Below are positions 22,566 through 27,460 of a DNA stretch of 27,460 bases, one piece after another; position 1 is the stretch's first letter; each line of letters begins with the position of its first letter. Origin of the DNA: a virus; the IMG/VR virus record IMGVR_UViG_3300030390_001071, positions 1 to 27,460 of that record; one strand, written 5' to 3'. The notes beneath the pieces are model-generated. The model was not told where the DNA came from and searched no databases. It was given only the letters and a program-made list of their open reading frames with translations. The position numbers and the translations under genes were made by a program.

Positions 22566-22906
22566 GATCAGAAGAAAAACTATTTAATGTTATTAGTGCA
22601 TTGACTGATGAATATAATAATTATCCACATAAGAGGCTTAAAAAATCAGAGGTGCAGAATTTAGTACACGATTTAGAAGTTGTAGATGCAGAATTTCATG
22701 ATTTAAAAATGCCTCCAATAACTGATGACATACAATTAGATAATAAAGTTTGTATGTTTTATATTATTAACAGATTAAAAGATATGATCACAGAAAATGA
22801 TGACGAACAAAAGATAATTCTTTTAACAGAATTCTATAATGAATTAGTTTTTAATCTTGGCATCAATGCTTTACATAACCATAAAAATGATTGGGAAGAT
22901 AGATAA
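22559..22906 (+). CDS. 115-residue acidic helical protein
   Basis: MVRSEEKLFNVISALTDEYN, a charged KRLKKSEVQNLVHDLEVVDA segment, then PPITDDIQLDNKVCMFYIIN and TEFYNELVFNLGINALHNHK. All-helical with a mildly hydrophobic core, likely a small soluble protein. GAGAGG precedes the ATG. The stop shares a base with the next ATG (TAATG). Function unknown. Confidence 0.68.
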   Translation: MVRSEEKLFNVISALTDEYNNYPHKRLKKSEVQNLVHDLEVVDAEFHDLKMPPITDDIQLDNKVCMFYIINRLKDMITENDDEQKIILLTEFYNELVFNLGINALHNHKNDWEDR

Positions 22907-23160
22907 TGGCAACATTTTCTTTAGAACCAAATGAATTATATCTTCGCATACACAGAAACAAATTATCAAAATCTGTAACTTGCGATGGGTGTGCAGAAAT
23001 GTTTGATGAAAGTGAAATAGACTTTACTCATGCAGATTATTTTAGGTGCGAAGACTGTGCCGAAAAACATTCCGAAGAGGGATATAGACTTTATTGGGGA
23101 AAGCCTAGTAAAGACTATCAACAAAAACTATCTGACAAAGGGGATAAAAATGACAGATAA
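22906..23160 (+). CDS. Zinc-ribbon small protein, paralogue of 24390-24542
   Basis: 84 residues with four cysteines in two CxxC pairs: VTCDGCAEMFDESEIDF and DYFRCEDCAEKHSEEG. The order CDGC-x-x-FD...Y-x-C-x-DC is repeated in the 50-residue protein encoded at 24390, so the two are paralogues. Zinc ribbons of this size usually bind nucleic acid or a protein partner. The next gene begins 11 bases before its stop. Confidence 0.72.
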   Translation: MATFSLEPNELYLRIHRNKLSKSVTCDGCAEMFDESEIDFTHADYFRCEDCAEKHSEEGYRLYWGKPSKDYQQKLSDKGDKNDR

Positions 23161-23587
23161 ATTTACAAAACCAATTTTAAGAAATATTAGAGATATCTTT
23201 GACGAGTCTTTAAAAAGATATGTTAATGAAATGTATGACAACAAGTTTGAGTTTCATCTTGGTAATTGTTCTTTTGAAGAAGACCAAGCAAAGTTTCAAT
23301 TAGTTGTTACTTTCAAAGGTAATTCTGTTCAAGATATTGCAAGGAAAAAAGAGAAAGAAGACTTAGAGCAGTTTGCAAAATACTCTGACATAGACTTGGA
23401 GAGAAAACATCCACGATACACTCTCGTTGGTTATAAAGTCAAATCCAGGAAATTGCCTTGGATTGTTTTCGACAGTCAAAAAAAGGGAGAATATATAATC
23501 TCTGATGACCAAGCAAAAAAGTTGTTTGGTAAACAAGATGTTGATAGTTTTCTTAAAGGTCAAAGGGAGGCTCAAATAAATGGATAA
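23150..23587 (+). CDS. Conserved hypothetical phage protein, 145 residues
   Basis: Start chosen at ATG 23150 (MTDKFTKPILRNIRDIFDES), preceded by GGGGAT; an ATG 120 bases upstream would overlap the zinc-ribbon gene extensively. The body EFHLGNCSFEEDQAKFQLVV, HPRYTLVGYKVKSRKLPWIV and GEYIISDDQAKKLFG fits a small beta-rich family I recall from phages (a KF-L-V segment, then VGYK-KSRK-P). Function unknown. Ends eight bases inside the next gene. Confidence 0.7.
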   Translation: MTDKFTKPILRNIRDIFDESLKRYVNEMYDNKFEFHLGNCSFEEDQAKFQLVVTFKGNSVQDIARKKEKEDLEQFAKYSDIDLERKHPRYTLVGYKVKSRKLPWIVFDSQKKGEYIISDDQAKKLFGKQDVDSFLKGQREAQING

Positions 23588-23822
23588 ATTAAGGTTAAGT
23601 GATCTTAATGATCTTAGAGCATGGGTTGATCAAATGTATTGGGACTTTGATCGACTTAGTAGTAGTGGTCAAGAAACTCTAGATAAAATCGCAGAGAAAC
23701 TTGGCATGGAAACTAATGCAGATGTTGAAAGTAGGATTAATAAATCTATCAAAGATTTAGAAGAAAGAAATCCAACTTGGACAAGAGACAAAGTTTATTC
23801 GGAGGCATTGAAACTTGGCTAG
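23580..23822 (+). CDS. 80-residue hypothetical protein
   Basis: MDKLRLSDLNDLRAWVDQMY, then WDFDRLSSSGQETLDKIAEK and NPTWTRDKVYSEALKLG. Helical and acidic/basic mixed. AGGGAGG precedes the ATG by seven bases; it overlaps both neighbours by eight bases. No recognised family. Confidence 0.66.
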   Translation: MDKLRLSDLNDLRAWVDQMYWDFDRLSSSGQETLDKIAEKLGMETNADVESRINKSIKDLEERNPTWTRDKVYSEALKLG

Positions 23823-24102
23823 AAAATTAAATCCAAAAACAGTTGAGAAATGGAGGCGACAAGGTGTCGTCTCTGTTCCTCGTTATCATTTTACAGAAGT
23901 TCCAAACAATCCATATGGTCGTCTTTTTATTAAATGCTTGAAGAAGTTTTTAAATAAAGATGGTTATTATATTACTGTCAAAGGTCAACATCTAAGGAAA
24001 GATTTAGATTGGCGAAAGTATGAGTTTGGTCAACCAATAAATGCATCAACTCATCTTAGGGTTTATTTAGATAGGAGAAAAGATAATGTCAGTTTTGAGT
24101 AA
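23815..24102 (+). CDS. Basic 95-residue protein with TTG start
   Basis: Starts at TTG 23815 (GGAGG ten bases upstream), overlapping the previous stop by eight bases; no suitable ATG is available at the N-terminus. MARKLNPKTVEKWRRQGVVS, RYHFTEVPNNPYGRLFIKCL, YYITVKGQHLRKDLDWRKYE and THLRVYLDRRKDN are basic and beta-rich, suggesting nucleic-acid binding. Function unknown. Confidence 0.65.
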   Translation: MARKLNPKTVEKWRRQGVVSVPRYHFTEVPNNPYGRLFIKCLKKFLNKDGYYITVKGQHLRKDLDWRKYEFGQPINASTHLRVYLDRRKDNVSFE

Positions 24103-24262
24103 AGAACAAAGGTCTAGAATAATGGAAGAAGCAATAAACGAATTAGATGTTATTACCGAGAGTGATTGGTTTAAAGATTTGGTAGAACAGAAAGTTCGCA
24201 AAGTATTAGAAGAGCAGTTTCCATTTTTAAGTACACCAAATGAGAATGAGGAGGTGCATTGA
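24086..24262 (+). CDS. 58-residue helical acidic protein
   Basis: ATG 24086 after GGAG, overlapping the previous gene by 17 bases. MSVLSKEQRSRIMEEAINEL, then DVITESDWFKDLVEQKVRKV and an acidic tail. The stop overlaps the next ATG (TGATG). Function unknown. Confidence 0.65.
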   Translation: MSVLSKEQRSRIMEEAINELDVITESDWFKDLVEQKVRKVLEEQFPFLSTPNENEEVH

Positions 24263-24393
24263 TGAAAGAATATAATCAATTGCTTGAATGTTTAGAAGAC
24301 ATTGTTCTTCAAATGCAAAGTCAAAAGATAACACTTGAACAAGCAGTAGAAATTATAAAAAGTTTACACCTCTACTATGAGGAGGGCAAATGA
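24262..24393 (+). CDS. 43-residue helical protein
   Basis: ATG 24262 with GAGGAGG nine bases upstream. MKEYNQLLECLEDIVLQMQS, then QKITLEQAVEIIKSLHLYYE. Looks like two short helices. The stop overlaps the next ATG (ATGA). Function unknown. Confidence 0.62.
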   Translation: MKEYNQLLECLEDIVLQMQSQKITLEQAVEIIKSLHLYYEEGK

Positions 24394-24542
24394 TTAACTT
24401 TTGTGAAGAATGGATATGTGATGGTTGTGGTAATATTTTTGATAAAACAGAATTAGTGGATTCAATACAACTACCATATTATGCATGTCAAGATTGTGAA
24501 GCAGATTTAAAAAAAGATTTGGAGGATTGTGTAAATGATTAA
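24390..24542 (+). CDS. 50-residue zinc-ribbon protein, paralogue of 22906-23160
   Basis: ATG 24390 after GGAGGG. MINFCEEWICDGCGNIFDKT then YYACQDCEADLKKDLED: CxxC (C10, C13) and CxxC (C33, C36), with an extra Cys at 5. It lacks the C-terminal extension of the 22906 paralogue. Its end contains the GGAGG site of the methyltransferase gene and overlaps it by eight bases, so it is directly coupled to the methyltransferase. Confidence 0.7.
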   Translation: MINFCEEWICDGCGNIFDKTELVDSIQLPYYACQDCEADLKKDLEDCVND

Positions 24543-25665
24543 AGAAGTTTCTTTATGTAGTGGGATCGGAGGTTTCTCTCTCGGTTTCGAATGGGCAAAA
24601 TTCGCAGAGCCTATAATGTTCTGCGACTTTGATGAATGGTGTAGAAAAGTTTTAAAAAAGAATTGGAAAGATGTTCCAACTTATAACGATGTTAAGGAGA
24701 TCGCAAATGACCCAAGAAGATTTATTTCAAGCAAAATCAACAAAGGAGAAAAGTGGGTACTCACAAGTGGATACCCATGCCAACCCTTCTCGGTCTCGGG
24801 AAATCGCAGAGGAGAAGAAGACCCTCGGCACATCTTTCCGTACATCCATAGAATTGTTGAACAAACTAGACCCACTTATTGTGTTTTCGAAAACGTTTAT
24901 GGGCATGTCTCAATGGGACTTGACGAGGTACTCTTTGAAATGGAAAGGATCAACTACCATACGAGGCAATTTGTTGTTTCGGCTTCAAGTGTCGGAGCGA
25001 GACACAAAAGAGACAGACTCTGGATCATCTGTAAAAATGTGGGCGACACCGAATACAATGGATGCTCTACCTCCGAGATCGGAAGAGGGGACGAAGAAGT
25101 TGCAAGAGGGTCACAGAAAAGGTCGGAAGAGACCGAGCAATCTAAGGGAGCAAGTGGACAAGAAGACAATGGCTCTTTACGAAACGAATTATCCAACTCC
25201 AACAACGAAGGGATTCGGTCATGCCTCGGAGGGAATGACATTGATCTTCAGAAAGAAAGTGGAGAGAGGAGAGATGACGGAACAAGAGGCTCAAGCAATG
25301 ATGAACGGAGTAACCTTGAGACCACCTCGGATGAAAGAGTGGAAATATCCGACACCGAATGCAGGTTTAGTGAAACACAGTTACAACGGCAATCACGAAT
25401 ACTACAAGAAGAGATTGAGGGACGGCAGACAAATAGACTTGGCTCACAAGATTTTTCAAGAGGAGGGAGACGGCAGACTCAATGCGAATTGGACGGAGTG
25501 GCTAATGGGTTATCCTATTGGATGGACGAACCTCGAGGAGTCCCAAGAGTTACAGTCGAACAAAAAAACAGACCTCAAAGATTGAGGATGTTGGGGAATG
25601 CAATAGTTCCCCAGATAGCAATGCAAATAGGTTTAGCTTTAAAGGAGGATATGAAAAATGGATAA
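24535..25665 (+). CDS. dcm: DNA (cytosine-5) methyltransferase
   Basis: 376 residues, complete. Motif I LCSGIGGFSLGFEWA (7-21) binds S-adenosylmethionine; PCQPFS (81-86) carries the catalytic Cys82; ENV (119-121) and GARHKRDRLW (154-163) are motifs VI and VIII; RLRMLGNAIVPQIA near 349-362 gives motifs IX/X. Residues about 170-320 are Ser/Glu/Arg/Asn-rich and poor in hydrophobics, unlike a normal target-recognition domain. Residues about 58-350 overlap the +1-frame gene 24707-25585. A sample line here (25081-25140) has 32 of 60 G+C against 16 of 60 at 24301-24360. No restriction enzyme gene is seen, so it probably protects phage DNA from host restriction. Confidence 0.93.
   Translation: MIKEVSLCSGIGGFSLGFEWAKFAEPIMFCDFDEWCRKVLKKNWKDVPTYNDVKEIANDPRRFISSKINKGEKWVLTSGYPCQPFSVSGNRRGEEDPRHIFPYIHRIVEQTRPTYCVFENVYGHVSMGLDEVLFEMERINYHTRQFVVSASSVGARHKRDRLWIICKNVGDTEYNGCSTSEIGRGDEEVARGSQKRSEETEQSKGASGQEDNGSLRNELSNSNNEGIRSCLGGNDIDLQKESGERRDDGTRGSSNDERSNLETTSDERVEISDTECRFSETQLQRQSRILQEEIEGRQTNRLGSQDFSRGGRRQTQCELDGVANGLSYWMDEPRGVPRVTVEQKNRPQRLRMLGNAIVPQIAMQIGLALKEDMKNG
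24694..24699 (+). promoter_or_regulatory. Internal ribosome binding site for the overprinted gene
   Basis: AAGGAG lies 7 bases before the ATG at 24707, inside the methyltransferase gene. It selects 24707 rather than the ATG at 24671 as the start of the overlapping gene. Confidence 0.75.
24707..25585 (+). CDS. Overprinted gene in +1 frame of the methyltransferase
   Basis: 292 codons wholly inside dcm. The start MTQEDLFQAKSTKEKSGYSQ follows AAGGAG. Residues 24-28 (HANPS) are read from the bases that encode PCQPFS. There are repeated aromatic-x-TP motifs: MWATPNTMDALPPRS (111-125), NYPTPTTKGFGH (161-172) and KYPTPNAG (213-220). The C-terminal GRLNANWTEWLMGYPIGWTN (256-275) is read from bases that encode LDGVANGLSYWMDE of the methyltransferase. 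From memory, similar proteins occur in other phages, often named methyltransferase-related. The function is unknown; a partner or specificity factor is inference. Confidence 0.75.
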   Translation: MTQEDLFQAKSTKEKSGYSQVDTHANPSRSREIAEEKKTLGTSFRTSIELLNKLDPLIVFSKTFMGMSQWDLTRYSLKWKGSTTIRGNLLFRLQVSERDTKETDSGSSVKMWATPNTMDALPPRSEEGTKKLQEGHRKGRKRPSNLREQVDKKTMALYETNYPTPTTKGFGHASEGMTLIFRKKVERGEMTEQEAQAMMNGVTLRPPRMKEWKYPTPNAGLVKHSYNGNHEYYKKRLRDGRQIDLAHKIFQEEGDGRLNANWTEWLMGYPIGWTNLEESQELQSNKKTDLKD

Positions 25666-25843
25666 TTATTATAAACAATTAGAAGGTTTTGCTATCAATA
25701 AATATTTAGGAGAAAGTGAGGATGGATTTCCTAGATTTTTATTGAAAGCACCAAACCAAGAAGATGTTTTAGTTGAAGTAAGTGCAGATGAAGAAGGTAA
25801 TCATGGTGGGTTTTTATTTATAGGAGAATATAAAAATGGATAA
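25658..25843 (+). CDS. 61-residue acidic hypothetical protein
   Basis: MDNYYKQLEGFAINKYLGES, then GFPRFLLKAPNQEDVLVEVS and GGFLFIGEYKNG. Probably a small beta-sheet protein. It overlaps the methyltransferase stop by eight bases at AAAATGGATAA, and the same junction is repeated with the next gene. AGGAGG precedes the start. Function unknown. Confidence 0.65.
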   Translation: MDNYYKQLEGFAINKYLGESEDGFPRFLLKAPNQEDVLVEVSADEEGNHGGFLFIGEYKNG

Positions 25844-26021
25844 ACCAATAGAAGTAAAAAGAAGAGGTTATTTAAACTTCTTCAAAGATGGGATAACTGA
25901 TGCTTTAGTTAATGGGTGCAGAGATGAGGATAAATTATTCTCTGCTTACTATAAGCAAGGTTATGATTTTGGATTAGTTTTGTATAATGATTTATATGGT
26001 AAAGATTGGGAGAATGAATAA
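25836..26021 (+). CDS. 61-residue hypothetical protein
   Basis: MDKPIEVKRRGYLNFFKDGI, then DALVNGCRDEDKLFSAYYKQ and GYDFGLVLYNDLYGKDW. Compact alpha/beta pattern, aromatic-rich. GGAG precedes the ATG; it overlaps its neighbours by 8 and 1 bases. No recognised family. Confidence 0.65.
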   Translation: MDKPIEVKRRGYLNFFKDGITDALVNGCRDEDKLFSAYYKQGYDFGLVLYNDLYGKDWENE

Positions 26022-26215
26022 TGGCTTTTAATGAAATGAATATTGAAGATATGTTATGCGATATGTATGACATAAGGAGAATGGCTAAGTTTACAACTTT
26101 TGATCAATCTCCTAAAGATTCTAATGGAACTATTTTTACAATTAAAGATTGTATTGATAATGTTATTGAACAATTGGAAGATCATGCAGAGAGGAATAAT
26201 ATTGAAGTTGCTTGA
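26021..26215 (+). CDS. 64-residue hypothetical protein
   Basis: MAFNEMNIEDMLCDMYDIRR, then MAKFTTFDQSPKDSNGTIFT and IKDCIDNVIEQLEDHAERN. Last gene of the 21006-26215 rightward cluster; it joins the previous gene by TAATG and faces terS convergently across 56 bases. Function unknown. Confidence 0.63.
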   Translation: MAFNEMNIEDMLCDMYDIRRMAKFTTFDQSPKDSNGTIFTIKDCIDNVIEQLEDHAERNNIEVA

Positions 26216-26271
26216 CTTCCCAGGTTTAATAATGCTAAACAGAAACTGCACGGAGCAATATCAGGAATTGC

Positions 26272-26769
26272 TTATGTTTGGTCGGAGAGTTTTGTCCTCC
26301 CCTTATCCTCTCCGACCACCTTAAAATCACCTTCAATAAAAGCAGATGGATGTTGTTTTCTTATTTCAGAGAGTCTGGCTACTATTTCTTCACGAGATAA
26401 TTGATCTAATTGATGGGTTGTTTCTCTTCGATCTATAGTTAAACCTCCGAGTGCAGAGCGTATCTTCTCGGCATTAATCGCAGAGCTATACTGACCAGAC
26501 TCCTCTGCTCCTATACTAAGCTTAGATAATCTTCTAAGTTGTCCTATAAGAGTGACACCATATTTTCTCTCTCTAATCTCTCGGAGTTCTTTAAGATGTT
26601 CAGTTACCAAAGGGAAGTCACGACCATTCAACAAAAGACTTGCAGTCTTATATGCTTGTCCTTCGGAATAACCTGCTCTTCGGCAACACTCGGCATTACT
26701 ATAGATGCCTTCACAAACAAGTTTGCAGAATTCTTTTTGTCTATTAGTAAGGAATTTTTCTTTAGCCAT
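26272..26769 (-). CDS. terS: Terminase small subunit
   Basis: 165 residues. LTNRQKEFCKLVCEGIYSNA, CCRRAGYSEGQAYKTASLLL and NGRDFPLVTEHLKELREIRE form the helix-turn-helix type DNA-binding part; GVTLIGQLRRLSKLSIGAEE, AINAEKIRSALGGLTIDRRE and LDQLSREEIVARLSEIRKQH form the oligomerisation part. It recognises the packaging site and regulates TerL. It is separated from terL by about 8 kb of opposite-strand genes. A promoter at 26776-26804 leaves almost no 5' leader and no Shine-Dalgarno is present. Confidence 0.92.
   Translation of the reverse strand: MAKEKFLTNRQKEFCKLVCEGIYSNAECCRRAGYSEGQAYKTASLLLNGRDFPLVTEHLKELREIRERKYGVTLIGQLRRLSKLSIGAEESGQYSSAINAEKIRSALGGLTIDRRETTHQLDQLSREEIVARLSEIRKQHPSAFIEGDFKVVGEDKGRTKLSDQT
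26280..26317. terminator. Hairpin between convergent genes (possible terminator)
   Basis: Ten-base perfect arms GGTCGGAGAG (26280-26289) and CTCTCCGACC (26308-26317) with an 18-base loop, inside the last codons of terS. No T tract follows on either strand, so terminator function is uncertain. Confidence 0.4.
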
Positions 26770-26775
26770 AAAAGT

Positions 26776-26804
26776 ATAATAGGTTTATTCTCATATTATT
26801 TCAA
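26776..26804 (-). promoter_or_regulatory. terS promoter, probably giving a leaderless transcript
   Basis: Read leftward: TTGAAA (26804-26799), 17-base spacer, TATTAT (26781-26776), then six bases to the terS ATG at 26769. The start of transcription would fall on or beside the start codon. Confidence 0.65.
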
Positions 26805-26851
26805 TTCAAAACGAAAAAAAATGTTTGCGGCTTCACTCGTAGCCTATTCAA

Positions 26852-26938
26852 GTGTAACAAGTGTAACACAAAGTGTAACAGATAATTCTATACACAACAA
26901 CAGTTACAGAGCTTCTGTTACAATGTTACAATGTTACA
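26852..26938. repeat. Inverted array of TGTAACA / TGTTACA boxes
   Basis: Three GTGTAACA copies (26852, 26861, 26873) face three TGTTACA copies (26916, 26924, 26932) across about 35 bases, with an additional GTTACAG at 26903. This lies in the 288-base gene-free stretch between terS and the gene at 27058 and could be a packaging (pac/cos), origin or regulator-binding site. Confidence 0.75.
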
Positions 26939-27005
26939 CCTATTTTGAAAAAAAATAAAACAAAACAAAAAATTATGAGAGAAACCCTATATGAAATTAA
27001 ACTGC

Positions 27006-27034
27006 TTGACTTTTATAAGATTATTTAGGACAAT
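27006..27034 (+). promoter_or_regulatory. Rightward sigma70-like promoter
   Basis: TTGACT (27006-27011), 17-base spacer, GACAAT (27029-27034), ahead of the gene at 27058. It shares GCTTGACT with the promoter at 19840. Confidence 0.6.
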
Positions 27035-27057
27035 TAATAAAAAACTAGGAGCTTACA

Positions 27058-27228
27058 ATGGAAACTTTAGATAGAAGAGTAGACATGCCTATAGAAGAAG
27101 CAATTAACAGACTAGAAAGAGTAGTGTCAGATAATTGTGACGACTTGAGAAAAGTAGACGGAGGTTACATCTATGCAGATGAACTTATGTCGGCCTGGAA
27201 AAAAGTTTTGAACGAAACAAGAATCTAA
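27058..27228 (+). CDS. 56-residue acidic hypothetical protein
   Basis: ATG 27058 after AGGAG at seven bases. METLDRRVDMPIEEAINRLE, then RVVSDNCDDLRKVDGGYIYA and DELMSAWKKVLNETRI. Helical, acidic. First gene behind the promoter at 27006; the next ATG follows the stop directly. Function unknown. Confidence 0.68.
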   Translation: METLDRRVDMPIEEAINRLERVVSDNCDDLRKVDGGYIYADELMSAWKKVLNETRI

Positions 27229-27444
27229 ATGTTCAAAGCATTGTTATTAGTTTGCTCCTTGGTTCATGGATCGGGAGACGAGAGAAGTTGTTTCGAGTTA
27301 CATGATCTGGAGGCTCCAAATGGCTACATAACGAAAGAGGAGTGTATGAATAGGGTGCATGATATGGTTGACATAACAAGAATCATGGTTCCCTTTCCAC
27401 ATTACGTTAAATATAAATGTGAAAAAATTTTTGAGAGGACATAA
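27229..27444 (+). CDS. Small Cys-containing protein with signal-like N-terminus
   Basis: 71 residues. MFKALLLVCSLVHGSGDERS has a short hydrophobic start like a signal peptide or lipoprotein leader, then SCFELHDLEAPNGYITKEEC and a final KYKCEKIF. The spaced cysteines (C9, C21, C40, C64) suggest disulphide or metal pairing. It resembles small proteins I recall from marine phages with a D-x-x-GPY-x-T-x-EEC pattern. Function unknown. Confidence 0.7.
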   Translation: MFKALLLVCSLVHGSGDERSCFELHDLEAPNGYITKEECMNRVHDMVDITRIMVPFPHYVKYKCEKIFERT

Positions 27445-27452
27445 GGGGACAA

Positions 27453-27460
27453 ATGAATTG
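27453..27460 (+). CDS. Start of a further gene, cut by window edge
   Basis: An ATG at 27453 lies 7 bases after AAGGGG, in the usual tight spacing of this module. Only the first two codons are present, so nothing can be said about the product. Confidence 0.35.

Noticed and set aside
23030-23149. Upstream ATG extending the 145-residue gene by 40 residues
   Set aside because: The extension overlaps the zinc-ribbon gene out of frame and the downstream ATG has GGGGAT before it.
24671-24706. Upstream ATG that would extend the overprinted gene by 12 residues
   Set aside because: No ribosome site precedes it, while ATG 24707 has AAGGAG at seven bases.
24954-25241. Minus-strand frame antisense to the methyltransferase
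   Set aside because: Leu/Ser/Pro-rich, no Shine-Dalgarno and no motif; explained by low T content of the plus strand there.

Overview
This window looks like about 27 kb of an AT-rich, uncultured marine tailed-phage genome, most likely short-tailed and infecting a pelagic alphaproteobacterium such as SAR11 or a relative. The host and morphology are inferences from the low G+C, the style of the capsid, portal and terminase proteins, a phage GroES and a GTA-type holin. No host-like housekeeping genes, tRNAs, integrase or CRISPR are visible, and no DNA polymerase or tail genes lie inside the window. Both ends cut through genes.

Layout. Bases 1-18188 form one leftward late module. In order of transcription it carries terminase large subunit, three small basic proteins (two ending in the same C-terminal peptide), a 1605-residue polyvalent virion-type protein, portal, a membrane protein, a 48-residue membrane miniprotein overlapping a GTA-type holin, a 35-residue Lys-rich peptide, two hypothetical proteins, a small helical protein, GroES with a decayed duplicate of its 3' end, scaffold, a hypothetical protein, a capsid-associated protein, major capsid protein, a terminator, two Gly/Thr/Ser-rich virion proteins, a Lys/Arg-rich protein and a truncated membrane protein. 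Many junctions are TAATG, so translation is probably coupled.

Bases 18189-18609 are a divergent control region with a long hairpin ending in T7, TGTNACA palindromes, two tandem TTAACATGTTAA operators and a sigma70-like promoter. From 18610 to the right end runs a rightward early module of tiny, tightly overlapping genes (mostly unknown, several zinc-ribbon-like). It is interrupted by two leftward genes: a VRR-NUC-type nuclease (20518-20952) and the terminase small subunit (26272-26769), which lies about 8 kb from terL.

The most striking feature is at 24535-25665. A complete C5-cytosine methyltransferase gene contains, in the +1 frame, a second 292-codon gene (24707-25585) with its own strong Shine-Dalgarno and its own motifs (repeated W/Y-x-TP and a C-terminal TEWLMGYPIGWT). 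The two genes share 879 bases, including the methyltransferase catalytic PCQPFS motif.

Other signals are a family of hairpins with an invariant TCGCAAACTC loop but different, self-compensating stems at 19.7-20.6 kb, with a relative at 18.3 kb; a 17-base box (TTGCAAAAATGTCACAG) placed upstream of two rightward promoters; and inverted arrays of TGTAACA/TGTTACA beside terS that could be a packaging or replication site.
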